Source of the DNA: Bacteroides sp. GM023
GTDB lineage: Bacteria > Bacteroidota > Bacteroidia > Bacteroidales > Bacteroidaceae
Reading direction: 5' to 3'
Assembly (NCBI RefSeq): GCF_014750685.1
Contig: NZ_JAAXGE010000006.1
Span: 372,001-436,000 of the forward strand
DNA length: 64,000 nt
Shown here: positions 34,196 through 40,900 of the stretch, piece after piece
Layout: the number at the start of each line of letters is the position of its first letter
Numbering within the stretch: the first letter of the stretch is position 1
Translations under genes and position numbers: made by a program
Notes under the pieces: model-generated
The model's input: the letters and a program-made list of their open reading frames with translations, nothing else
Told to the model about the DNA's origin: nothing
Database searches by the model: none

Positions 34196-34687
34196 TTATC
34201 TCACAATATCTTCCGGAAACTTCGCCGGCATCTCCATCCGTTTCCAGGTTTCGTAATACCAGGCATTCAACTCATTCCCGTTCAAGTCATTCTTTATAAA
34301 ATACTTCAGATGCAGATAATCATTGTCCTTGATTTCAAATTCAAGAATATTATCCTGGTTATCCAGCATCGGAAGATGGATATTCTTTTCAATGCTTTCC
34401 TTATAAGAGTCGTCCGTCAGTTGCTTCCATGTTCCATAGCCGGTGATGATGGCATCCGAACCGGGAATGATGGTGAAATTCACGATTCGTCCGTCATCAC
34501 TCAGGACTTTGAATGTATTACTGGGTTTCAACGCTCCCGGAACATCGGGAGATTCGGACACATAATGGCAGAGCTGCCAAATACCTTTCAATTCGGCCGC
34601 CTTGAATTTTGTTTTCTTTTGGGCCATCGCACCTGTTACCGCCAACAACATTATTGAAAGCATGGTAAAGAAATAGAGCTTTTTCAT
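34196..34687 (-). CDS. DUF4488-type exported protein
   Basis: A 163-residue protein with a signal peptide (MKKLYFFTMLSIMLLAVTGAMAQ) and a single small beta-rich domain: ELKGIWQLCHYVSE, NTFKVLSDDGRIVNFTIIPG, ITGYGTWKQLTDDSYKESIEKNIHLP and YYETWKRMEMP. This fits the DUF4488 lipocalin-like family widespread in Bacteroides. No lipobox. Function unknown; probably periplasmic. It has its own promoter (TATATTTG, 34735-34728) and a strong terminator, so it is monocistronic. Confidence 0.8.
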   Translation of the reverse strand: MKKLYFFTMLSIMLLAVTGAMAQKKTKFKAAELKGIWQLCHYVSESPDVPGALKPSNTFKVLSDDGRIVNFTIIPGSDAIITGYGTWKQLTDDSYKESIEKNIHLPMLDNQDNILEFEIKDNDYLHLKYFIKNDLNGNELNAWYYETWKRMEMPAKFPEDIVR

Positions 34688-34727
34688 TGTCGTATTATTT
34701 TAGTTAACACTCTCAAATGCATATGTC

Positions 34728-34735
34728 CAAATATA
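34728..34735 (-). promoter_or_regulatory. -7 box of the DUF4488 gene
   Basis: Minus-strand TATATTTG, a perfect TAnnTTTG match about 40 bp upstream of the ATG at 34687. Confidence 0.55.
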
Positions 34736-34770
34736 AAGATTTATTTTGAGAAAAGAACAATCAATTGCAT

Positions 34771-34807
34771 AAAAAAACTCGCATAACCAAAAGATTATGC
34801 GAGTTTT
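34771..34807 (-). terminator. Terminator of asnS
   Basis: Stem AAAACTCGCATAA (34774-34786) with TTATGCGAGTTTT (34795-34807), 13 bp perfect, followed on the minus strand by a run of seven T. Confidence 0.85.
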
Positions 34808-34826
34808 ACATAAATATACCGAAATA

Positions 34827-36230
34827 TTAGAAATCAGCATTTCTCGGTGTACGCGGGAACGGTATCACGTCACGGATGTTTGACATACCTGTTACGAAAA
34901 GTAACAGACGTTCGAAACCAAGTCCGAAGCCGGAGTGAGGACAAGTACCGAACTTACGGGTATCCAGATACCACCACATATCCTTCATCGGGATATGCAT
35001 TTCTCCAATACGAGTCATCAGTTTGTCATAATCCGATTCACGTTCGGAACCGCCAATGATTTCACCGATTTTCGGGAATAGAACATCCATCGCACGTACT
35101 GTCTTGCCATCCTCATTCTGCTTCATATAGAAAGCCTTGATTTCCTTCGGATAGTCAGTCAGGATTACCGGACGTTTGAAGTGTTCTTCCACCAGATAAC
35201 GTTCGTGCTCAGAAGCCAAGTCTACGCCCCAGTATACCGGGAATTCGAACTTATGGCCTTTTGCTACGGCATCTTCCAAAATCTTGATACCGTCTGTATA
35301 AGGCAGACGAACGAAATCATCCTTCAATACACCTTGCAGACGTTCAATCAATCCCTTATCGAACATGTCGTTGAGGAACTTCACGTCGTCCGCACAGTTT
35401 TCCAACGCCCATTTCACACAATACTTGATGAACTCTTCTGCCAAGTCCATATTGTCGATAATGTCGTTGAAGGCAACTTCCGGCTCAATCATCCAAAACT
35501 CTGCCAGGTGGCGGGGGGTATTGGAGTTTTCAGCACGGAACGTAGGGCCGAATGTGTAGATAGAGCCCATAGCAGTAGCAGCCAATTCACCTTCCAACTG
35601 ACCGGAAACGGTCAGGCTGGCTTGTTTGCCGAAGAAGTCGTCCTCATAAGAGATGGAACCTCTTTCGTCTTTCTTCAAGTCATACAGGTTCATGGTAGTT
35701 ACCTGGAACATTTGTCCGGCACCCTCACAGTCAGAAGCTGTAATGATCGGTGTATGGAAATAGAAGAAGCCCTTTTCATGGAAAAACTTGTGAATAGCAA
35801 TCGCCATGTTGTGACGAATACGGAACACTGCACCAAATGTATTGGTACGCGGACGCAAGTGAGCAATCTCGCGCAAGAATTCCATAGAATGACCTTTCTT
35901 CTGCAATGGATATGTATTATCGCAAGTACCCAGCACTTCGATTTCACGAGCCTGTACTTCCACTTTCTGGCCGGAACCAACTGATTCTACCATTTCTCCG
36001 TTCACGCTGATACAAGCGCCGGTGGTAATCAGTTTCAGCATCTCTTCATCGAAATTAGCCAAATCTACTACGACCTGCAAATTATTTATTGTAGAACCGT
36101 CATTCAGTGCGATAAAGTTTACTTGTTTGCTACCTCTGCGGGTGCGAACCCATCCTTTCACATTGACCATAGCGCCAATATCTGTGCGCTTTAACAAATC
36201 AACAATTTTTGTTCTACCAATCTTTTCCAT
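34827..36230 (-). CDS. asnS: Asparaginyl-tRNA synthetase
   Basis: A 467-residue class IIb synthetase that charges tRNA-Asn in the cytoplasm. N-terminal OB-fold anticodon-binding domain (about 15-110, VNVKGWVRTRRGSKQVNFIALNDGS). Catalytic domain with motif 1/2 elements (FFHEKGFFYFHTPIITASDCEGAGQMFQV; FGPTFRAENSNTPRHLAEFWMIEPE) and motif 3 GFGLGFERLLLFVTGMSNIRDVIPFPRTP at the C-terminus. The full length matches the bacterial enzyme. It follows the pseudouridine synthase gene by 105 bp on the same strand; a terminator lies directly downstream. Confidence 0.97.
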   Translation of the reverse strand: MEKIGRTKIVDLLKRTDIGAMVNVKGWVRTRRGSKQVNFIALNDGSTINNLQVVVDLANFDEEMLKLITTGACISVNGEMVESVGSGQKVEVQAREIEVLGTCDNTYPLQKKGHSMEFLREIAHLRPRTNTFGAVFRIRHNMAIAIHKFFHEKGFFYFHTPIITASDCEGAGQMFQVTTMNLYDLKKDERGSISYEDDFFGKQASLTVSGQLEGELAATAMGSIYTFGPTFRAENSNTPRHLAEFWMIEPEVAFNDIIDNMDLAEEFIKYCVKWALENCADDVKFLNDMFDKGLIERLQGVLKDDFVRLPYTDGIKILEDAVAKGHKFEFPVYWGVDLASEHERYLVEEHFKRPVILTDYPKEIKAFYMKQNEDGKTVRAMDVLFPKIGEIIGGSERESDYDKLMTRIGEMHIPMKDMWWYLDTRKFGTCPHSGFGLGFERLLLFVTGMSNIRDVIPFPRTPRNADF

Positions 36231-36335
36231 TTAACTTTTTCTTTTTAGATACAAGAAGACGAGGTTTCAATTGCAAGATTCATTCTTTCCTGCTCTCTTT
36301 CCTCGTCCTCTGTCAAGTTGTTATTTATTAACTTA

Positions 36336-37820
36336 TTACTCGAATGAACCCATGCGGAGGTAGTTTACTTCTGCTTCCGACAGGTAACGCCAGTCTCCGC
36401 GACGCAGACCTTTCTTGGTCAGTCCGGCGAAGAATACACGGTCGAGTTTTATTACTTTATAACCCAGTGATTCGAAAATACGGCGAACGACACGGTTCTT
36501 GCCGGAGTGAATTTCGATACCCACCTGGTCTTTTCTGAAATCATCTGTATAGCTGATAGCATCTGCATGGATTTCACCGTCTTCCAACTGGATACCGGCT
36601 GCAATCTGTTCCATATCCGCTTTTGCCAGATTCTTGTCCAACTGAACGTGATAGATTTTCTTCTTCAGGAATTTCGGGTGTGTCAGCTTGGAAGCCAGGT
36701 CACCGTCATTCGTCAGTAACAGTACACCGGTTGTGTTACGGTCAAGACGTCCTACCGGGTAAATACGTTCGTTACAAGCGCCTTTCACCAAATCCATTAC
36801 TGTGCGGCGTTCCTGAGGATCATCCGATGTAGTAACGGTATCTTTCGGCTTATTCAGCAATACATATGCTTTACGTTCGATGCTTACCGGTTCGTCGTGG
36901 AACTTAACCACATCCGAACGTTTGATTTTTGTACCCAATTCAGTAACTACTTCATCGTTTACAGAAACCACACCTGCTGTGATAAATTCGTCAGCCTCAC
37001 GACGTGAGCAAACACCTGCATTAGCCAGGAACTTATTCAGACGAATCGGTTCGTTAGGGTCAACAAACTGTTCCTTGTACTCGATTTGTTTCTTTATGCT
37101 GTATTTGGCATTCGGATCATAATCGCCGGTACGAGGACGAGGACGGTATCCGCCCTGACGGTCGTTGTTGTATCTCGGACGATAGCCTCCGCCACCACCA
37201 CCGTTGTTGCTGCGATAGCCGCCGCCACCTTCGCCGTTATTGAAACGGGGACGATACGGACGGTCACCACCATCACGGTTGTAAGGACGCTGCGGACGGT
37301 CGCCGCCACCTTCGCTATTGAAGCGAGGACGGTACGGACGGTCACCACCATCACGATTGTAAGAAGGACGCTGCGGACGGTCGCCACCACCTTCGCTATT
37401 GAAGCGGGGACGTTGCGGACGGTCGCCATATGAGCCACCTTCACGGTTGTAAGAAGGACGTTGGGGACGGTCACCGTAAGAGCCACCTTCGCGGTTGTAA
37501 GGACGCTGGGGACGGTCGCCACCTTCATTGTTATTGAAGCGAGGACGATACGGACGATCGCCACCTTCACGATTGTAGGAAGGACGTTGAGGACGGTCGC
37601 CATAAGAGCGGTCGCCATAAGAACGCTGCGGGCGTTCTCCACCTTCATTATTGGTATTAAATCGCGGGCGATACGGACGATCCCCGCCTTCACGGTTGTA
37701 AGAAGGACGATACGGACGTTCTCCACCTTCTCTGTTGTAAGACCTGTTACCATCACGGCCGGCACCTGTATTCTCCTCATTGAAAGAATTTTCGCGCCAT
37801 TCTTCGTTTTCTGTGCTCAT
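36336..37820 (-). CDS. RluB/RsuA-type rRNA pseudouridine synthase with Arg/Gly-rich repeat N-terminus
   Basis: A 494-residue cytoplasmic protein. The C-terminal half (about 255-490) is a normal RsuA/RluB enzyme: S4 RNA-binding domain (IRLNKFLANAGVCSRREADEFITAGVVSVND) and catalytic domain with the nucleophilic Asp in VGRLDRNTTGVLLLTNDGDLASKLTHPKF, plus GKNRVVRRIFESLGYKVIKLDRVFFAGL. The first 230 or so residues are low-complexity repeats rich in Arg, Gly, Tyr, Pro, Asn and Asp (units such as NREGGDRPYRPRFN and SYGDRPQRP), resembling RGG-type RNA-binding disordered tails. Such tails occur on other Bacteroidetes RNA proteins. The repeat DNA is unstable-looking, so length probably varies between strains. 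Confidence 0.93.
   Translation of the reverse strand: MSTENEEWRENSFNEENTGAGRDGNRSYNREGGERPYRPSYNREGGDRPYRPRFNTNNEGGERPQRSYGDRSYGDRPQRPSYNREGGDRPYRPRFNNNEGGDRPQRPYNREGGSYGDRPQRPSYNREGGSYGDRPQRPRFNSEGGGDRPQRPSYNRDGGDRPYRPRFNSEGGGDRPQRPYNRDGGDRPYRPRFNNGEGGGGYRSNNGGGGGGYRPRYNNDRQGGYRPRPRTGDYDPNAKYSIKKQIEYKEQFVDPNEPIRLNKFLANAGVCSRREADEFITAGVVSVNDEVVTELGTKIKRSDVVKFHDEPVSIERKAYVLLNKPKDTVTTSDDPQERRTVMDLVKGACNERIYPVGRLDRNTTGVLLLTNDGDLASKLTHPKFLKKKIYHVQLDKNLAKADMEQIAAGIQLEDGEIHADAISYTDDFRKDQVGIEIHSGKNRVVRRIFESLGYKVIKLDRVFFAGLTKKGLRRGDWRYLSEAEVNYLRMGSFE
37125..37750 (-). repeat. In-frame tandem repeats encoding the RG-rich tail
   Basis: About 0.6 kb of imperfect repeats built from GGACGGTCGCC-, TTGTAAGGACG- and TTGAAGCGGGGACG-like blocks on the plus strand. 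All keep the reading frame of the pseudouridine synthase and encode alternating DRPYRPRFN, DRPQRP and YNREGG modules. Long open frames on the other strand here are by-products of the repeat. Confidence 0.85.
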
Positions 37821-37895
37821 TTTTTTATTCGAATAAAATTAGACTTTGGCCTCACGGCCTATTTAAAAAACACGTTTATTATATTAAGTAAACAA

Positions 37896-39242
37896 TTACA
37901 ATCCTGTATAGGTATGAGGGGTAATTGCCCTTAATTCACTTTTAATTTCTTCGCTTACATTCAATTCTTCGATAAACTCTTTAATAGAACTTTCTGTAAT
38001 CGCCTGATTCGTCCGGGTCAAAGCTTTCAAGGCTTCATACGGATGCGGATAAGCCTCACGGCGCAGGATTGTCTGAATAGCTTCCGCCACTACGCTCCAA
38101 CAGTTATCCAAATCACGATACATAGCCGGTTCGTTCAGCAACAGCTTGCGCAATCCTTTCAAGGAACTCTGAATCGCAATCACGATATGACCGAAGGGTA
38201 CGCCTACGTTACGCAGAACAGTAGAGTCGGTCAGATCACGCTGCAAACGTGAAACCGGAAGTTTCACAGCCAGGTGTTCCAGGATAGAAGTCGCGATACC
38301 CAGGTTACCTTCCGCATTTTCGAAGTCGATCGGGTTCACTTTGTGCGGCATAGCGCTCGAGCCCACTTCTCCGGCTTTGATTTTCTGCTTGAAGTATTCC
38401 ATGGAGATATACTGCCAAAAGTCACGGTTCATATCTATCATGATGGTATTGATACGCTTCATTGCATCAAAAACAGCAGAGAGGTTATCATAGTTCGAAA
38501 TCTGCGTTGTATATTCTTCGCGTTCCAATCCTAGTTTTTCTGCAACAAATAGATTGCCGAATTGTTTCCAGTCATACTGAGGATATGCTACATGATGTGC
38601 GTTATAATTTCCGGTAGCACCGCCGAACTTGGCAGTAAGCGGACAAGCCTTCAACATTGCTAACTGGCGTTCCATACGGTAAACGAATACCATCACTTCT
38701 TTTCCCAAACGGGTAGGAGAAGCCGGCTGACCGTGAGTCTTGGCAAGCATCGGGATATTAGCCCATTCTGTCGCATATGTTTTCAACTGTGCAATCAGTT
38801 CTTCAATCAACGGGTAGTAGACCTGTTCCAGTGCTTCCTTGATAGAAAGGGGAACGGAGGTATTGTTAATATCCTGCGAAGTCAGTCCGAAGTGAATGAA
38901 CTCCTTGTAGTCATCCATTCCGCCCATCTTGTCAAATTCTTCTTTAAGGAAGTATTCTACGGCCTTCACGTCATGATTCGTCACACTTTCGATATCTTTA
39001 ATGCGCTGTGCGTCTGCTTCAGAGAAGTTACGGTAGATATTCCGTAAAGTTTCAAACACGCTGCTATCGACTCCTTTTAGTTGCGGCAAAGGGAGTTCGC
39101 ACAAGGTGATAAAGTACTCCACCTCTACCTGTACACGGTATTTTATCAGTGCAAATTCAGAGAAATAGGCTGCCAAAGCTTTAGTTTTGCCTCTATATCG
39201 ACCATCAATCGGAGATATGGCCGTTAATACATCAAGTTCCAT
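37896..39242 (-). CDS. purB: Adenylosuccinate lyase
   Basis: A 448-residue tetrameric enzyme that releases fumarate from SAICAR and adenylosuccinate in purine synthesis. It starts MELDVLTAISPIDGRYRGKTKALAAYFSEFALIKYRVQVEVEY and has FIHFGLTSQDINNTSVPLSI, KTHGQPASPTRLGKEV and the superfamily signature GEVGSSAMPHKVNPIDFENAEGN, with the mobile catalytic Ser loop. Length and motifs match the long PurB of gamma-proteobacterial type. Its -7 box (TAATTTTG, 39278-39271) lies just beyond the end of the truncated GNAT gene. Confidence 0.97.
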   Translation of the reverse strand: MELDVLTAISPIDGRYRGKTKALAAYFSEFALIKYRVQVEVEYFITLCELPLPQLKGVDSSVFETLRNIYRNFSEADAQRIKDIESVTNHDVKAVEYFLKEEFDKMGGMDDYKEFIHFGLTSQDINNTSVPLSIKEALEQVYYPLIEELIAQLKTYATEWANIPMLAKTHGQPASPTRLGKEVMVFVYRMERQLAMLKACPLTAKFGGATGNYNAHHVAYPQYDWKQFGNLFVAEKLGLEREEYTTQISNYDNLSAVFDAMKRINTIMIDMNRDFWQYISMEYFKQKIKAGEVGSSAMPHKVNPIDFENAEGNLGIATSILEHLAVKLPVSRLQRDLTDSTVLRNVGVPFGHIVIAIQSSLKGLRKLLLNEPAMYRDLDNCWSVVAEAIQTILRREAYPHPYEALKALTRTNQAITESSIKEFIEELNVSEEIKSELRAITPHTYTGL

Positions 39243-39270
39243 ACGTTTTCTTAAGATAATTATCAGACTG

Positions 39271-39278
39271 CAAAATTA
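39271..39278 (-). promoter_or_regulatory. purB -7 box
   Basis: Minus-strand TAATTTTG, a perfect TAnnTTTG match 29 bp upstream of the purB ATG, with a TTTTGC stretch about 23 bp further upstream inside the GNAT remnant. Confidence 0.6.
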
Positions 39279-39293
39279 ACTCTTTTTCCTGAG

Positions 39294-39512
39294 TTATAGG
39301 GCAAAAGGATAGAGAAAGTTTGTATAAAAGCGGTAAGAAATAAAAAAAGTCTCACGAATTGCTTCGCAAAGCCATTCATCGGCATCATGATACCACTTCA
39401 GCACATGTGGTTTATTTAACCACAACTGCATCTGTTCTATATCACTATCTTCTATCGGTCTTATATAAGTTTTATCATTGACTAAAGCTGTTAGTTTTTT
39501 ATTTTCCGGCAA
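39294..39512 (-). pseudogene. Truncated GNAT acetyltransferase (N-terminal fragment)
   Basis: 72 codons, starting with TTG at 39512 and overlapping the methyltransferase stop by 14 bp. Residues 16-48 (YIRPIEDSDIEQMQLWLNKPHVLKWYHDADEWL) resemble the start of GNAT acetyltransferases of the aminoglycoside 6'-acetyltransferase type. After about residue 50 the sequence loses family character (RETFFISYRFYTNFLYPFAL) and stops, so the acetyl-CoA-binding motif A is missing. The deleted part should lie where the purB promoter now begins. It was probably once co-transcribed with the methyltransferase. A short functional protein cannot be excluded but is unlikely. Confidence 0.65.
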
Positions 39513-40308
39513 CTATAAACATTTCATTATTCGACGTAAAATTATTATCTGAAAGAATATTCTTATGGATAGCAACCTGTCTGAATCCGGTATCTTTCAA
39601 TATATCCGTTATCTCTTTTTCAGCATAGTATCTATCCCAAACAATAAAATGCTTACTCTCATTGTCTGTCAACAAATTATATTGATAAGCGAAAGCCTTA
39701 TTTTCCGGATAATGAAATGTCTGACTCAACAATAAATATTCATTCTCATCCCAAAAGCCGCCGGATGGAGCGTATTCCCAATTTTTAGTTTCCTGTTTAT
39801 CACAAACTATTCTTTCAGTAAAGACATCGAAGATAAGCACTCCGCCATCATTCAGTGATGAATAGATATTTTTCAGAAGTTTATCCCGGTCATCATCAGA
39901 ATGAGTCCCCATATCACAATAAATCATGATGATAGCATCATATTTGCCTTGAGGATATTCCTGTATATAGTCTCCAAGTATGTACTTTATATCATGCCTT
40001 CTTTCAACAGCGTATCTTATGGATGCTTTGTTGAAGTCGACGCCTGTTACCTCATACCCCCTGTCTTTAAAAATAGAAGTATATAATCCCGGGCCACAAC
40101 CCAAATCCAGTAATCCGCCCGTTGGCTTGATGTATTTCAAGATAAAATCCACTGTTTTCCGAACAGATTCTTGTTGCCGGCTAGCTCCGTCAAAGTCCGG
40201 ATTCAAATGCATTTTCAACATTTGTAATCCGATATACGGGTCTGTCCATATATTACAGTCTGTTTTCTCAAACAAAGCAGGTCTTTTATCGATGATAGTT
40301 TTACTCAT
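39499..40308 (-). CDS. Class I SAM-dependent methyltransferase
   Basis: A 269-residue cytoplasmic protein. Motif I is GGLLDLGCGPGLYTSIFKDRGYEVTGVDFNKASIRYA (about 89-125), followed by YDAIIMIYCDMGTHSDDDRDKLLKNIYSSLNDGGVLIFDVFT (motifs II-III). The fold is Rossmann-like Methyltransf_25 type. The substrate is unknown; nearest relatives I recall are small-molecule methyltransferases without assigned function. It has overlapping 3' contact with the GNAT fragment, so the pair may have come in together as an accessory module between the tRNA-Val genes and purB. Confidence 0.85.
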   Translation of the reverse strand: MSKTIIDKRPALFEKTDCNIWTDPYIGLQMLKMHLNPDFDGASRQQESVRKTVDFILKYIKPTGGLLDLGCGPGLYTSIFKDRGYEVTGVDFNKASIRYAVERRHDIKYILGDYIQEYPQGKYDAIIMIYCDMGTHSDDDRDKLLKNIYSSLNDGGVLIFDVFTERIVCDKQETKNWEYAPSGGFWDENEYLLLSQTFHYPENKAFAYQYNLLTDNESKHFIVWDRYYAEKEITDILKDTGFRQVAIHKNILSDNNFTSNNEMFIVAGK

Positions 40309-40440
40309 ATATAGTTTCGAGGAAGGATATAGTATACAAATTACAGGTATAAAGGAAATTCAGATAGCATTGTTCCTTTAGTTTGCATCCCGGCTTACAT
40401 CACCACACAAACTAATGTGCCAACCAACCGTTTATGCATA

Positions 40441-40474
40441 AAAAAAATCAGATAGCTAAAAATAACTATCTGAC
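40441..40474 (-). terminator. Terminator of the tRNA-Val pair
   Basis: Stem TCAGATAG (40448-40455) with CTATCTGA (40466-40473), followed on the minus strand by a run of T (40447-40441). Confidence 0.8.
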
Positions 40475-40482
40475 TTTCGGTG

Positions 40483-40557
40483 TGGGCGCTGAGGGATTCG
40501 AACCCCCGACCCTCTGGGTGTAAACCAGATGCTCTGAACCAGCTGAGCTAAGCGCCC
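40483..40557 (-). tRNA. tRNA-Val (anticodon UAC), second in tandem
   Basis: A 75-nt cloverleaf on the minus strand: acceptor arm GGGCGCT/AGCGCCC with A73, D-arm GCTC...GAGC, anticodon stem TCTGG/CCAGA with loop TTTACAC (anticodon UAC), and T-arm with GGTTCGAATCC. CCA is not encoded. Identical over its length to the copy at 40593-40667, 35 bp upstream in transcription. Confidence 0.97.
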
Positions 40558-40592
40558 TTATAATGAGCCGGAAGTGTTTCGTTTTTTTAGTG

Positions 40593-40667
40593 TGGGCGCT
40601 GAGGGATTCGAACCCCCGACCCTCTGGGTGTAAACCAGATGCTCTGAACCAGCTGAGCTAAGCGCCC
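40593..40667 (-). tRNA. tRNA-Val (anticodon UAC), first in tandem
   Basis: Identical 75-nt tRNA to 40483-40557. It is transcribed first from a promoter with -7 box TACCTTTG at 40700-40693. Complementary 9-mers flank it (ACACTTCCG 40670-40678 and CGGAAGTGT 40569-40577), so the precursor can form an extended stem at the tRNA ends. Confidence 0.97.
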
Positions 40668-40692
40668 GTACACTTCCGTTTCAAAAGCGATG

Positions 40693-40700
40693 CAAAGGTA
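40693..40700 (-). promoter_or_regulatory. tRNA-Val operon -7 box
   Basis: Minus-strand TACCTTTG, a perfect TAnnTTTG match 25 bp upstream of the first tRNA base. Confidence 0.65.
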
Positions 40701-40900
40701 CGGCTTTTTTTGAATCCTCCAAATATTTCTCCTATTATTTTTCAAGAAAGTTTTTATCCTTTTGACAAAACTACTGATTATCAGCAAATAATAAAAAAAG
40801 TTTTTTTTCATGCAACTTTCAGTTTTCTGAGTCCGTCTAATAAACAGAACAAGAAAAAGAAAGTCGCGACTCTTTCTCTGCCCTTATAATTAATAAAGAT

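Noticed and set aside
37094..37780. A 228-residue valine/threonine-rich ORF on the minus strand in another frame, and similar plus-strand frames
   Set aside because: They are by-products of the in-frame repeat of the pseudouridine synthase gene; no start signal or domain.
40441..40700. Assembly duplication of the tRNA-Val gene
   Set aside because: The two copies have different flanks and a distinct linker; one promoter and one terminator frame them.
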